A stretch of DNA of 29,457 nucleotides from the IMG/VR virus record IMGVR_UViG_3300042475_004778, positions 1 through 29,457 of that record; one strand, written 5' to 3'. The notes beneath the pieces were generated by a model. It worked only from the letters and a program-made list of their open reading frames with translations, was not told the origin of the DNA and searched no databases. Position 1 is the first letter of the stretch; each line of letters begins with the position of its first letter. Shown one piece after another: positions 19,831 to 28,044 of this stretch. Source of the stretch: a virus. The position numbers and the translations under genes were made by a program.

Positions 19831-19838
19831 TATTTAAA
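19831..19838 (-). promoter_or_regulatory. Late-type promoter of the lipoprotein gene
   Basis: On the minus strand TTTAAATA, five bases, then the GTG at 19825. This shows the arrangement is not limited to one strand. Confidence 0.5.
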
Positions 19839-19843
19839 CCTTT

Positions 19844-21013
19844 ATGAGTAAAATACCATTACCTAAAAAAATCGGTCAAGGAACACCAGCTAATATTAAA
19901 CAAGATGTTCAATATTTTGATACATCTCATCACGGCTCGTTTTTTCCTTTCGGTATATATTTCACTTCAACGTTTGGTGTAATGCCCTGTACAATCCATA
20001 TTAATAAAACATATACCGAAGACTTAGTTTTCTTTTTAAGAGAGAAAGGAGAAATTTTCCAAGACTTAGTTTCTATATCTGCAGGTTCACCTCGTTCTAT
20101 GACTCTTAGTATGTATCAAGATGATTTTGAACTCGATGAACCGGAGTATAAGGGTACTTTTCTTTATAAAGATTGTGTTATTAATTTTTCAAGAACTACA
20201 TCTCGTAAGCATAAAAAAGCTAACGATACTCCGCCACTTTTTAATATCTCAATCTATTACAAACCGGGGACAACGCCCCCTGTAAAAGATTTTGATAAAT
20301 TTTTATACGAAGAAAAACTTAATAGTGTTATTCATACTATTTTTCGGGATGAACACGGAGGAATAGTTTTTGAACCTTTTGAAACTGTTGTCCCAGAAGG
20401 TTATTCAGTTGAAAAATACTATACACCAGAATTTCAACCTATTCATAAACATATTGTAGAAAATCTTCAAAAGAGTGAATCAGGGTTATATCTCTTTCAT
20501 GGTGAACCAGGAACAGGGAAGACTACATACATTAAACATCTTGCAAGTATTATTAATCGAGACATGATTTATGTCCCTGTGGCGTTTATTGACTCTTTGG
20601 TTGATCCTTCGTTCTTACCAGCATTACTTAAAAAACGTCATTCTATTCTTGTTATTGAAGATGCTGAAAAGGCCTTATTAGCTCGAGATCCCGGTGATTC
20701 GTCCTCCTTAGTTTCTGCTATCCTCAATATTACAGATGGTATTATGGGAAATGTGTTTTCAATCTCTGTTATTGCTACTTACAACTCTCCCAGAGCAGGG
20801 ATCGATAAAGCTCTTCTTCGTAAGGGCAGATTAAAAGGTGAACACAAATTTGATAAGCTTCCTGTTGAACAGGTTCAGCAAATCCTTGATTCTAATAAGA
20901 TTAAATTTACTGCTAAAGAGCCAATGACTTTGGCAGAAATATTCAACACCCAAGAACCCGATACTCTCACTACAAAAGAGCTGGTCGAGGAAAAAAGAAT
21001 GGGCTTTTTTTAA
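19844..21013 (+). CDS. AAA ATPase, BCS1-like
   Basis: A 389-residue protein. The N-terminal ~200 residues are a beta-rich domain without a clear family. The AAA core begins near residue 205: Walker A HGEPGTGKTT (about 219-228), Walker B SILVIEDAE (about 267-275), a sensor-like VIATYNSP, and an arginine-finger region LLRKGRLKG. Arrangement and the GRLKGEHKF end of the core resemble the BCS1-like group. BCS1-like AAA proteins occur in phages of aquatic bacteria with unknown function; they remodel or unfold proteins using ATP. It begins a run of plus-strand genes. Confidence 0.85.
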   Translation: MSKIPLPKKIGQGTPANIKQDVQYFDTSHHGSFFPFGIYFTSTFGVMPCTIHINKTYTEDLVFFLREKGEIFQDLVSISAGSPRSMTLSMYQDDFELDEPEYKGTFLYKDCVINFSRTTSRKHKKANDTPPLFNISIYYKPGTTPPVKDFDKFLYEEKLNSVIHTIFRDEHGGIVFEPFETVVPEGYSVEKYYTPEFQPIHKHIVENLQKSESGLYLFHGEPGTGKTTYIKHLASIINRDMIYVPVAFIDSLVDPSFLPALLKKRHSILVIEDAEKALLARDPGDSSSLVSAILNITDGIMGNVFSISVIATYNSPRAGIDKALLRKGRLKGEHKFDKLPVEQVQQILDSNKIKFTAKEPMTLAEIFNTQEPDTLTTKELVEEKRMGFF

Positions 21014-21027
21014 GATAGTTAGTTGAA

Positions 21028-21306
21028 ATGTCAAAAACTGCATTTAATATTAAACATGTTATGAAAAACACAAACACAACCATCACGACGATGGGTCTTG
21101 ACGAAATCGCTGACTTCTACATTCCGGCCAATGCGCCTAAGAATGTTAAGTCCTGCATCGTCGAGAACTATCTCGATACTACCCGCTATGAGTTCCTCGG
21201 GTTTGTTGATCGCTCGAACACGGCAATTCTTCGCCAACGCTTTCATAGCGTTCGCGATAACAATGGCCGTTTCGCTAAGATCCGCAATACTCGCCGTGCT
21301 CGCTAA
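21028..21306 (+). CDS. Hypothetical basic protein
   Basis: A 92-residue protein with no recognised family. The C-terminal third is Arg-rich (RQRFHSVRDNNGRFAKIRNTRRAR), suggesting nucleic acid or ribosome binding. The codon use is GC-richer than neighbours, like the outer-membrane and DUF932 genes, which may mean high expression. It follows the AAA gene by 14 bases. An inverted repeat lies just after its stop. Confidence 0.65.
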   Translation: MSKTAFNIKHVMKNTNTTITTMGLDEIADFYIPANAPKNVKSCIVENYLDTTRYEFLGFVDRSNTAILRQRFHSVRDNNGRFAKIRNTRRAR

Positions 21307-21328
21307 TCGGTAAGTAGTAGAACATCAT

Positions 21329-21363
21329 GAACCCGGTTTTGGGCTTGACTCAGAACCGGGTTC
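21329..21363. promoter_or_regulatory. Ten-base inverted repeat enclosing a -35 box
   Basis: GAACCCGGTT (21329-21338) and AACCGGGTTC (21354-21363) are perfect inverted repeats. The -35 box TTGACT (21345-21350) lies in the loop. No T-run follows, so it is less likely a simple terminator; it could be an operator or an RNA hairpin ending the 21028 transcript. Confidence 0.6.
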
Positions 21364-21373
21364 CTGTTATACT
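21345..21373 (+). promoter_or_regulatory. sigma70-type promoter of the 21380 gene
   Basis: TTGACT (21345-21350), 17 bases, TATACT (21368-21373), the best sigma70 match in the window. The ATG at 21380 begins six bases after the -10 box, so the mRNA would be leaderless. Confidence 0.75.
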
Positions 21374-21379
21374 GACATC

Positions 21380-21670
21380 ATGAAAAAATTAGAAAAAGAA
21401 TTCATTAAAAAAGGCTTCAAATACACTTTAGTTACTCGTAAAGGGGATGTCGCCATTTACGAACAAGTAAACGCAAAATTAAAAGACTCTAAATCTAATT
21501 ACGAGGTTGTTCAGATTAAATCTCATAACGGATACGAAATCGGTGGATCAAAAATTGTAGCCGCTGAAGTTTATCCAGGCTCTTCCCAATGGGGTCTCCT
21601 TGGATGGACCTATCAAGATCTTCCGGCAGCTGAAAAACGCTTTAAAAGACTTATTCGAGGATTGAACTAA
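21380..21670 (+). CDS. Hypothetical protein
   Basis: A 96-residue protein with a regular alpha/beta pattern: KYTLVTRKGDVAIYEQ, YEVVQIKSHNGYEIGG, and a conserved-looking SQWGLLGWTYQDL near the end. Similar small phage proteins with a GWTY motif exist in my recollection, without known function. It has its own promoter with an inverted repeat, pointing to regulated early expression. Its 3' end overlaps the convergent DUF3008-like gene by 20 bases. Confidence 0.75.
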   Translation: MKKLEKEFIKKGFKYTLVTRKGDVAIYEQVNAKLKDSKSNYEVVQIKSHNGYEIGGSKIVAAEVYPGSSQWGLLGWTYQDLPAAEKRFKRLIRGLN

Positions 21671-21830
21671 CAAGGTCTTCGAAAGATTCTTTCTTAAGAA
21701 ACTTCTTAATTTCTTTCTTAGGCATTTCTTTAGCAACTTCTTTAGCTGCACCAGAAACACCCTTTTGACCTTTCTTAGCGCCCATCACAGCTCCGAAGAA
21801 CTTTCTTTGTTTTTCTGATTTTGCTGGCAT
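21651..21830 (-). CDS. DUF3008-like small basic protein
   Basis: A 59-residue protein. The start at 21830 is chosen because MPAKSEKQRKFFGAVMGAKKG is the family's typical N-terminus; the frame upstream is unlike it. The remainder, GAAKEVAKEMPKKEIKKFLKK, fits the family as well. These proteins are common in phages and of unknown function. It converges with the 21380 gene, the two overlapping at their ends. Confidence 0.8.
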   Translation of the reverse strand: MPAKSEKQRKFFGAVMGAKKGQKGVSGAAKEVAKEMPKKEIKKFLKKESFEDLVSSILE

Positions 21831-21860
21831 ATTATGATTAATTAAGCAATATATTACAAA

Positions 21861-22415
21861 ATGGCTGCAGTAAAACAAAAACGTCAAAAGCGAGTAGATC
21901 TTGTTTGCATACTAACAGGGGAAGTAATTCCTAAGCAACCAAGAGCCAGGGTTGATAAACAGGCTAAAAAGCTTAAGTTCGATGACTCTGAGGATTACAT
22001 TAATTACTTTATCTCTCGGGATGCTCGTAAATTACTATCTAAAGGTAGTTCGGAGTTAGAAATTCGTAAACAGTACAAATGTAAGGAAACAAAACCAATT
22101 CCTTTTCACATACTGAAGTGCTACGTCAAAAAGTTTAAATCAAAGGACGCTGTAGATCGCAAGCGACAAAAGAAGATAGCTGAAGAGTATAAAGCTAAGC
22201 CTATTGTAATGCAGTGGAAGGGTTCGGAACCTATTAATATGGTTAAGAACAAAGATGTTTGTGCAGATGTTACTCAATTTGCCTGCTGGCGTCCAGATAT
22301 CTATCTTGATTTAGGTTGTGAGGCCTGTATACTAAAAGACAATTGCGCTTGTCCTATTAAGAATTTTAAGCGAAAACCTCATGATAGACGACCTAAAAAA
22401 GCTAAAAGTATTTGA
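21861..22415 (+). CDS. Cysteine-rich basic protein
   Basis: A 184-residue protein, very Lys/Arg-rich, with no recognised family. The N-terminal CILTGEVIPKQPRAR looks like part of a small zinc-binding or RNA-binding unit. The C-terminal third carries clustered cysteines (CADV, FACW, LGCEACILKDNCACP) that could bind zinc or an Fe-S cluster. It overlaps the nuclease gene at 22381 by 35 bases, so the two are likely co-expressed. A DNA-associated or transcription role is possible. Confidence 0.75.
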   Translation: MAAVKQKRQKRVDLVCILTGEVIPKQPRARVDKQAKKLKFDDSEDYINYFISRDARKLLSKGSSELEIRKQYKCKETKPIPFHILKCYVKKFKSKDAVDRKRQKKIAEEYKAKPIVMQWKGSEPINMVKNKDVCADVTQFACWRPDIYLDLGCEACILKDNCACPIKNFKRKPHDRRPKKAKSI

Positions 22416-23199
22416 TCGGATCACTTTTTACGACGATAAACACTCGTATAAAATTGACGGTCAACCTTCTGCTAAAGTATCCGTAACTGGATTAGTTAAT
22501 ACAGTCAAAGAAGCCTTTGACGAAGATAAGTGGGCTAGTATCAAAGCCAAAGAATTTGGCTTTTCCCCTGAAGAGATGAAGCTCGTTTGGAAGAAAAATA
22601 ACCAAATGGCTACATATCAAGGTTCAACTCTTCACAACTATATTGATAACTTTTATCAGAACAAAGTTAAACCTTACGATAGAGATTTAGCAAAAGCTAT
22701 TCTCGGGGATGTTTTACATGATAAGATGTATGGAAATCTTAAAGTTCTTGTCAAACAGTTCATGAACTTCTATAATGATACTAAGGACTACATTATACCT
22801 ATTAAGAATGAATTTGTTGTTGGTGATTTGGAAGACACTAGAATCTGTGGTATGCTTGATATGCTTGTGTATAATTCAGAGACTGAAAAGTACGAAATTT
22901 TTGACTTTAAGACTAACAAAAGATTTAGTATGGTTTCTAAATTCGAAAAGAAACTTCAACCCCCTTTACAGCATCTTGATGAGTGTGAACTAAATATTTA
23001 CTCATTACAGCTATCATTATATAAAATTTTTATACAAAAGTACGCGAAGATTGAGATAGATAAACTTAAAGTTGTTTGGTTTTCAGTTAATAACGAAAAC
23101 TACAAGATAATCGAACTAGATTATCTTCAAAATGAATGTCTAGCTTTAATGGTTGAATACTTAACCAATAACCCTGTCCAGCAAGAAGTAGCCGAATAG
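22381..23199 (+). CDS. PD-(D/E)XK nuclease, RecB/Cas4-like
   Basis: A 272-residue protein. The nuclease signature is present: GSTLHNYID (His motif) in the first half, Asp160 in CGMLDMLVY, then Asp175-Phe-Lys177 in YEIFDFKTNK, and a QLSLYK motif IV. This is the RecB-like exonuclease layout shared with Cas4. Phages use such enzymes in recombination or host DNA breakdown. It overlaps the upstream gene by 35 bases; its 3' end overlaps the minus-strand membrane gene by 39 bases. Confidence 0.88.
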   Translation: MIDDLKKLKVFDRITFYDDKHSYKIDGQPSAKVSVTGLVNTVKEAFDEDKWASIKAKEFGFSPEEMKLVWKKNNQMATYQGSTLHNYIDNFYQNKVKPYDRDLAKAILGDVLHDKMYGNLKVLVKQFMNFYNDTKDYIIPIKNEFVVGDLEDTRICGMLDMLVYNSETEKYEIFDFKTNKRFSMVSKFEKKLQPPLQHLDECELNIYSLQLSLYKIFIQKYAKIEIDKLKVVWFSVNNENYKIIELDYLQNECLALMVEYLTNNPVQQEVAE

Positions 23200-23520
23200 T
23201 ATTGTAATATAAAAAACAGGTGTTAATAAAATTGATCCGTAAATACAAGCAGCACCAATACTGAGCCATACACCTAAACATAGCGGGCAAGTAATTAACG
23301 CTACTAAAAATCTACAAATAGAGCATTTAAACAGTGTTCTTGATTTTACATACAAATACTGTGTAAAAGTAAGGTTATTTGGGTCTTTATCATAACCTAA
23401 AAGAAGACAGCTCAGACCTAAAAGTTTACTATATTCTACAAAAGCAGCTGATTTAAACCATACAATCATAATTGTAAGTACTAAACACACTAAGTTTACA
23501 AAAAGTAGTAAATCTCCCAT
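23161..23520 (-). CDS. Membrane protein with CPLC motif
   Basis: A 119-residue protein with about three hydrophobic helices and a CSIC / CPLCLGVW motif in the second half. The CxxCxxxW pattern resembles a phage and bacterial membrane protein family (DUF1360-like) whose function is unknown. Its start lies back to back with that of the 23541 gene, sharing a 20-base AT-rich region that carries TATAAT for the plus-strand gene. Its 3' end overlaps that of the nuclease gene. Confidence 0.7.
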   Translation of the reverse strand: MGDLLLFVNLVCLVLTIMIVWFKSAAFVEYSKLLGLSCLLLGYDKDPNNLTFTQYLYVKSRTLFKCSICRFLVALITCPLCLGVWLSIGAACIYGSILLTPVFYITILFGYFLLDRVIG

Positions 23521-23540
23521 AAATATACTTATAATACATT

Positions 23541-23975
23541 ATGAAATTTGATAGTCTTTATAAAACAGTATTTCTTACCGAACAAGACGAAGTAGCTTTA
23601 CCGGAAGATGATCTTGCACCTGTAGCAGACGAAACACCTACACCAGAAGCTGAATCAGATGGAATTCCAGTTCCTGATAATTACGACGTTGAGCCAGCTC
23701 CCGTTGCTCAACCAGCTGGAGATGCTGGTTCTATTAAAAATTTCATTATGAAATTAGATGAATTTGCTGATACTTTAAACGGTGTTGACACTGGCTCATT
23801 ACAGCAAATGGTAACTGATATGGATAGAGCCGGATCTTTGTTTCAAGGCATTTCTCGTGAAACATCTTCAGATATTATTAAATTAGCTGAACAGTCAAGG
23901 CAGTTATCTGAAATTCTTAAGGGCTTTATTATCAACTCTGCTAAAAGACAGAGAGATATTGCTGCTGGCGCCTAA
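23541..23975 (+). CDS. Putative virion protein with capsid-targeting-like leader
   Basis: A 144-residue acidic protein. The N-terminus MKFDSLYKTVFLTEQ resembles the leader peptides cleaved by T4-type prohead protease after an LxE motif (FLTE/Q). A proline/alanine-rich linker (residues about 20-60) leads to a helical domain with a likely coiled-coil (KNFIMKLDEFADTL, RETSSDIIKLAEQSRQL). It could be an internal head or scaffold-type protein. No family is recognised. TATAAT sits six bases before the ATG. Confidence 0.6.
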   Translation: MKFDSLYKTVFLTEQDEVALPEDDLAPVADETPTPEAESDGIPVPDNYDVEPAPVAQPAGDAGSIKNFIMKLDEFADTLNGVDTGSLQQMVTDMDRAGSLFQGISRETSSDIIKLAEQSRQLSEILKGFIINSAKRQRDIAAGA

Positions 23976-23992
23976 GCCTATATAATAAAGAG

Positions 23993-24997
23993 GTGGAAGG
24001 ACTACCTCAAGATTACGTCATACAAGCTCTCTACTCTTACTGTAAGAGACCAACATACAAGAAGTATCAAAGAACGTATAACGCAGAGTGTTGTGTATGC
24101 GGGGAAGGTAGCTCAGCCGGTCGTAAGCGTCGTTTATTTTACTTTCCCGACGATCGTTATTTTTATTGTTTTAACTGTTCTAAGTCTTGGAACGAGCTTT
24201 CATGGATACATGAAGTAACAAAGAAAACTATTCCTGAGATTTTAAAAGAGACAAAAAACTTTCACGGATCAGCTGAAATACAAAATAAAATAGCTAAACA
24301 AAGTGAAGCTGTAAAGGTATACGAAATACCCTCAATACCTGATGATTCTATTGACATCTGTGACTCTAAACAGGTTGAGTTCTATAAAGATAATAATTTT
24401 GTTAAGAAGGTAATTGATTACTGTCAAACAAGAAGATTGTTCAGTGCTGTTAATAAGCCAAAATCTTTATATGTTTCTTTTAAAGATAAAGTACATAAAA
24501 ATAGACTTATAATTCCTTTTTATGGAGAGTCGGGCAAGATAGAGTCTTATCAATCAAGAACACTCGATGGAGACACATATCCAAAATATCTAACAAAGTA
24601 CGGAGAGAAGAGCCTTTACGGCGAAAACAATATAGATAATAACATTCCCTATATCTTTATCTTTGAAGGTCCTATTGATGCTATGTTTGTTAAAAATGCC
24701 GTAGCCGTCGGTGGGTCCTCAATGACCGATAAACAAGAAGCTTTTATTAAGAAATGTGTCGATAAAGAAATTATCTATGTTTACGATAACGATAAAAACA
24801 ATAAAGAGATGTCTAAGAAGATTAAAAATCTCATTAAACAAAATAAAAAACTCTTTATATGGCCTAAAGAACTTAAGAAGTATAAAGATGTTAACGAAAT
24901 TTGCTGTAACCTCTGTTTAGACGAACTGCCTTACAAATTTATTGTACAGAACTCCTACTCTGGAGTTGAAGCTTTAATGAAGCAAAAAATTACTTGA
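23993..24997 (+). CDS. DNA primase, T4 gp61-like
   Basis: A 334-residue protein starting at GTG, close to T4 gp61 in length. The N-terminal zinc ribbon is C33-x2-C36 and C59-x2-C62 (CFNC), followed by the central region. The C-terminal Toprim part shows YIFIFEGPIDAMF with its Glu, and a later acidic pair in VYDNDKNN. It makes short RNA primers for lagging-strand synthesis with a replicative helicase. It is the strongest evidence for a T4-type replication system in the window. Its 3' end overlaps the convergent 24990 gene by eight bases. Confidence 0.85.
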   Translation: MEGLPQDYVIQALYSYCKRPTYKKYQRTYNAECCVCGEGSSAGRKRRLFYFPDDRYFYCFNCSKSWNELSWIHEVTKKTIPEILKETKNFHGSAEIQNKIAKQSEAVKVYEIPSIPDDSIDICDSKQVEFYKDNNFVKKVIDYCQTRRLFSAVNKPKSLYVSFKDKVHKNRLIIPFYGESGKIESYQSRTLDGDTYPKYLTKYGEKSLYGENNIDNNIPYIFIFEGPIDAMFVKNAVAVGGSSMTDKQEAFIKKCVDKEIIYVYDNDKNNKEMSKKIKNLIKQNKKLFIWPKELKKYKDVNEICCNLCLDELPYKFIVQNSYSGVEALMKQKIT

Positions 24998-25229
24998 GAT
25001 TACTTACACAGAAGTTAATAGCCTTTAAGAACTTATCTTTGTAATTGCGAATTGGTTTAACCTCGACTTCAGTCTCAGCTTCTTCAATCATTTGAAGTCT
25101 AGTGAATTCTTCTTTAAGAGACTTAAGAAACTTTTCTGAAAATTGTATCTGTTTAGGGTAACGAACCCTTGTAACAACTTTCATGGTTGCAGGGAAAAAA
25201 CTTTCACAAATTTGATCGAACTTTGACAT
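24990..25229 (-). CDS. Hypothetical protein
   Basis: A 79-residue protein. The ATG at 25229 is chosen because it overlaps the upstream stop as TAATG, a translational coupling arrangement. The sequence is helical and charged (SEKFLKSLKEEFTRLQMIEEAETEVEVKP) with no recognised family. It is the last gene of the minus-strand block starting with the large 25229-26620 gene. Small coiled-coil or virion-associated roles are possible. Confidence 0.6.
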   Translation of the reverse strand: MSKFDQICESFFPATMKVVTRVRYPKQIQFSEKFLKSLKEEFTRLQMIEEAETEVEVKPIRNYKDKFLKAINFCVSNLK

Positions 25230-26620
25230 TATTGAGGTCCTCCATAAAGAGAATGGCCTGACATACCCCAAATTGCTTGAGCTGCTTGTTTAGCATAGTT
25301 TAGTCTTTCTTTAGTGCCAGTCGATGTTCTTGCAAAGTAAGCCATATCAGTTAATGCTTTATATAAAGCTCTAGCTTCATTAGAAGGGTCTTTTGCAATC
25401 GTACTTAAAACATATTTGACTCCAGGTAAGTACCCACTTTCTCCGTCATCTATAAATGAGGTATAATCGGGGTCAATTGTATTACCAACTTGATTAGAAA
25501 TTTTTTCTATTTGTTCAGCAGGTAAACCACTCGTTACTTGAGATTGATTTTGTTGTTGAGCATGTTTTTTCTGTGCACTACTACGTATTGCACTGTCCTG
25601 CCAATTAGAATGTCGTTGAGGTGTTTGTTGTACTTGTGGTTGACGTTGAGCTGAAGGTTTCCAACTCGATTGAGGTACATCTTCTGTTAATATATTATCA
25701 ATATAGTTATCAAACTTATTAAGACTTGCGTTCACTGGCTGTTTTTGTTGATTTTGTGAATTTAAAGGTTTTCCTTGTGTACCTAAAAGATAAATGTAAT
25801 ACTCATAAGCTAAAACAGCAATATTTAACAAATTATTAGCGGAAATATCTTCCACCATTTTACTAAAATCTCCTGAAACTTTTTTAGGCCATAAACGATC
25901 TTTTAACCACCCGCCAGGATTTTTTTTAAAATCTCCTTGTTTATAACCTGTATATTTTTTAAATTGATGTAAGACAGGTGTTATAACACTTTTATTAAAA
26001 GGTCTAACCAACCCCTTAATACCCATTAACCGATCTAGTATAGGTATTCGCTTGGCAATAATTTTAGTAATTGCAGAATGTATTGTATCAGAGCCTAAAC
26101 TCTGTATAGCAGTTTGAGATAATTTATTTGTTTCGTTAACTAAATTAAGCCAAGCTCTATTAACCTCAGGGTTGCCTGGTGAATATTCTTGTAAATTAGT
26201 TGTATTTTTAATATCTGCAGCAATCTTATTAAAAATAGGATCATATATTGCAGGGTTTTGTAATATTATATTGATTATATCTGTTTGTGTGAATTTTCTT
26301 TTATTATCATCTTCTATTTTCGCATACACTTGCGCAAATGCATCGATAAAAGGTATATAACCGAGAGTGGTATATTTAGCTGCTAAATATTTGCCGCCCG
26401 TGACTATATTAGCCGCTTTTAGAGCTTCACTTATATTTGGTGTTTGCCCGTACTGAGTAGTATATGCATTAACTAACTCCATAAACCCTGCTGATTTTTT
26501 TATATTTTCAGCGTCATTACCACTAAATGACTGTACTGGGGCAGGAGGTGTTGCTGGAGTAATTCCTTGTGGTTCTTGCTCTAAAAGAATATCAGATACT
26601 ATATCTGTAAAATTGAACAT
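25229..26620 (-). CDS. Large putative virion protein with leader peptide
   Basis: A 463-residue protein. The N-terminus MFNFTDIVSDILLEQ resembles prohead protease leaders (LLE/Q), like the proteins at 23541 and 3416. A proline-rich stretch (residues about 17-30) is followed by a long helical domain, and a Gln-rich low-complexity region with many QQ and QR pairs occurs at about 315-360. I recognise no family. A virion or injected internal protein is plausible. A perfect eight-base inverted repeat TTGTATTA/TAATACAA (26626-26646) lies before its start and includes an ATTAAATA box on its strand. Confidence 0.6.
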   Translation of the reverse strand: MFNFTDIVSDILLEQEPQGITPATPPAPVQSFSGNDAENIKKSAGFMELVNAYTTQYGQTPNISEALKAANIVTGGKYLAAKYTTLGYIPFIDAFAQVYAKIEDDNKRKFTQTDIINIILQNPAIYDPIFNKIAADIKNTTNLQEYSPGNPEVNRAWLNLVNETNKLSQTAIQSLGSDTIHSAITKIIAKRIPILDRLMGIKGLVRPFNKSVITPVLHQFKKYTGYKQGDFKKNPGGWLKDRLWPKKVSGDFSKMVEDISANNLLNIAVLAYEYYIYLLGTQGKPLNSQNQQKQPVNASLNKFDNYIDNILTEDVPQSSWKPSAQRQPQVQQTPQRHSNWQDSAIRSSAQKKHAQQQNQSQVTSGLPAEQIEKISNQVGNTIDPDYTSFIDDGESGYLPGVKYVLSTIAKDPSNEARALYKALTDMAYFARTSTGTKERLNYAKQAAQAIWGMSGHSLYGGPQ

Positions 26621-26625
26621 AGGGT

Positions 26626-26646
26626 TTGTATTATTATTTAATACAA
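26626..26646. promoter_or_regulatory. Inverted repeat at the start of the 25229-26620 gene
   Basis: TTGTATTA and TAATACAA separated by five bases; the minus strand reads ATTAAATA across the centre. It could be an operator overlapping a late-type promoter, or a chance AT-rich palindrome. Confidence 0.4.
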
Positions 26647-26647
26647 A

Positions 26648-27280
26648 TCACATACCAGCTAGCAAGGATCCGTCTTCTTCATCAAAAAACTTACCAGACG
26701 GTTTAATATACATAGGTATTTGCTCAATACGCAAATCAGGAGGTCCTTCAAGAGTTATAACAGCAGGACAATCTTCTTTAGGAAAGAATATACCTGCATT
26801 TTTTTCATACGTATTAACAACGGCTCTAAAAAGATTATCAATCTCTTGACGATAAACTGGATCTAAAGCACGGCCCTTTTTAGGTACTATTGCTATTTCT
26901 TCTCTTAACGGAATATAAAATATAATGTCGAAAACTTTAATAGCTTCATAAGCAATGCGCTTAGTGTCCATTATAAATTCATCAGATACTTTACCTTTTT
27001 CATTGAGCCAAAGCGAATAAACAATGTTATCAATAACACAGCGATCAAATACTAAAAAATTATCCCCTTTTGCAATAGCTTTTTGTGTATCGTCAATAAT
27101 TGAGTTAAGAATAGCTTTTTGAGATTCTGCTGTACCTTCTTCGTTATTAGTAACTTTACCGGTTTTAATAAGTTTGCGATATGTTGATTTAACCTCTTTA
27201 TACATTGGCCAACGTTTGCAGAATTCTTTAATTAGTGTACTCTTACCATTGCACTGCGGTCCCATTATTGCGATTTTCAT
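26648..27280 (-). CDS. P-loop kinase / AAA-type NTPase
   Basis: A 210-residue protein with Walker A GPQCNGKST (residues 7-15), a VFDRCVIDN region like the catalytic DR motif of deoxynucleoside and thymidylate kinases, and a later PLREE motif. This fits small-molecule kinases of the NadR or dNK type in AAA_28-like families. It likely phosphorylates a nucleoside or cofactor. It starts two bases after the QueE stop, so it is in the same operon. Specific substrate not readable. Confidence 0.75.
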   Translation of the reverse strand: MKIAIMGPQCNGKSTLIKEFCKRWPMYKEVKSTYRKLIKTGKVTNNEEGTAESQKAILNSIIDDTQKAIAKGDNFLVFDRCVIDNIVYSLWLNEKGKVSDEFIMDTKRIAYEAIKVFDIIFYIPLREEIAIVPKKGRALDPVYRQEIDNLFRAVVNTYEKNAGIFFPKEDCPAVITLEGPPDLRIEQIPMYIKPSGKFFDEEDGSLLAGM

Positions 27281-27282
27281 GT

Positions 27283-28041
27283 TTATACCTTAAGGGCTTT
27301 ATCGTAGATTACCAACTGTAATCTCGGAGAAAAATTAACATGCATAGCTTTTGCATACTCTGCTACTGCAGGTGCATTCTGTACATGCTCTTCTCTTGAG
27401 CCACAGCAAGGCATAAACCAAATACGATGTAAAGGTACATTAATACCTTCATAATCATTGACATACTTGCGCCAAATTTCTTCAATGTCTTTGTCAGATG
27501 TAACAACAAATTTAAATCCAGAACCATGTTCTACATGCCATTTAAGTACTTCAGATTTATAAGTCTTTTCTTCAGGATCTCCATTAGAAGAAAGCTTAGG
27601 TGAGGTAGTAAATGTAGCTCTATATAATTCTCTCCAAGCTTTTGAAGGTATTAAGGTAGCATTAGTTTCAAAGTCAATGCGAGGAATAAATCCATATTTT
27701 TCTACAAAGGCTTCAATAAACTTAAGAAGCTGCTTTTCTTGAATAAGCGGTTCACCACCTGTTAGCTTTAAAATTGCTCTGTTACGAAGATGTTCAACAT
27801 AGTTATTATCTTCCATCATCTGAAATATTTCAGCAAAAGTTTTTTTATTCTTTACTGACCACGAGACAAAAGAGTCACATCCGTTCGGTGAATCCGGAGA
27901 AGCGAAGCCAATACACGAGAGGTTGCACATTGACATACGCATAAACACAGAAGGCTGACCAATAAACTCACCTTCACCTTCAATAGTATAAAATACTAAA
28001 TCATCCGACAAGAATAACGTTTCTTTATTAATATCAATCAT
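27283..28041 (-). CDS. queE: 7-carboxy-7-deazaguanine synthase QueE (radical SAM)
   Basis: A 252-residue radical SAM enzyme. FYTIEGEGEFIGQPSVFMR is the typical QueE N-terminus, and LTGGEP (about residues 93-98) follows. The Fe-S motif is unusual: Cys39-x3-Cys43-x11-Cys55, as if nine residues were inserted in CX3CX2C just before the CDS that matches the usual CDT. QueE turns 6-carboxytetrahydropterin, made by QueD, into 7-carboxy-7-deazaguanine on the way to preQ0. Phages use this path to make modified deoxyguanosines or queuosine. GGAGG with seven-base spacing precedes the ATG. QueC, QueD and FolE partners are expected; only a QueD-like gene is in view. Confidence 0.88.
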   Translation of the reverse strand: MIDINKETLFLSDDLVFYTIEGEGEFIGQPSVFMRMSMCNLSCIGFASPDSPNGCDSFVSWSVKNKKTFAEIFQMMEDNNYVEHLRNRAILKLTGGEPLIQEKQLLKFIEAFVEKYGFIPRIDFETNATLIPSKAWRELYRATFTTSPKLSSNGDPEEKTYKSEVLKWHVEHGSGFKFVVTSDKDIEEIWRKYVNDYEGINVPLHRIWFMPCCGSREEHVQNAPAVAEYAKAMHVNFSPRLQLVIYDKALKV

Positions 28042-28044
28042 AAA

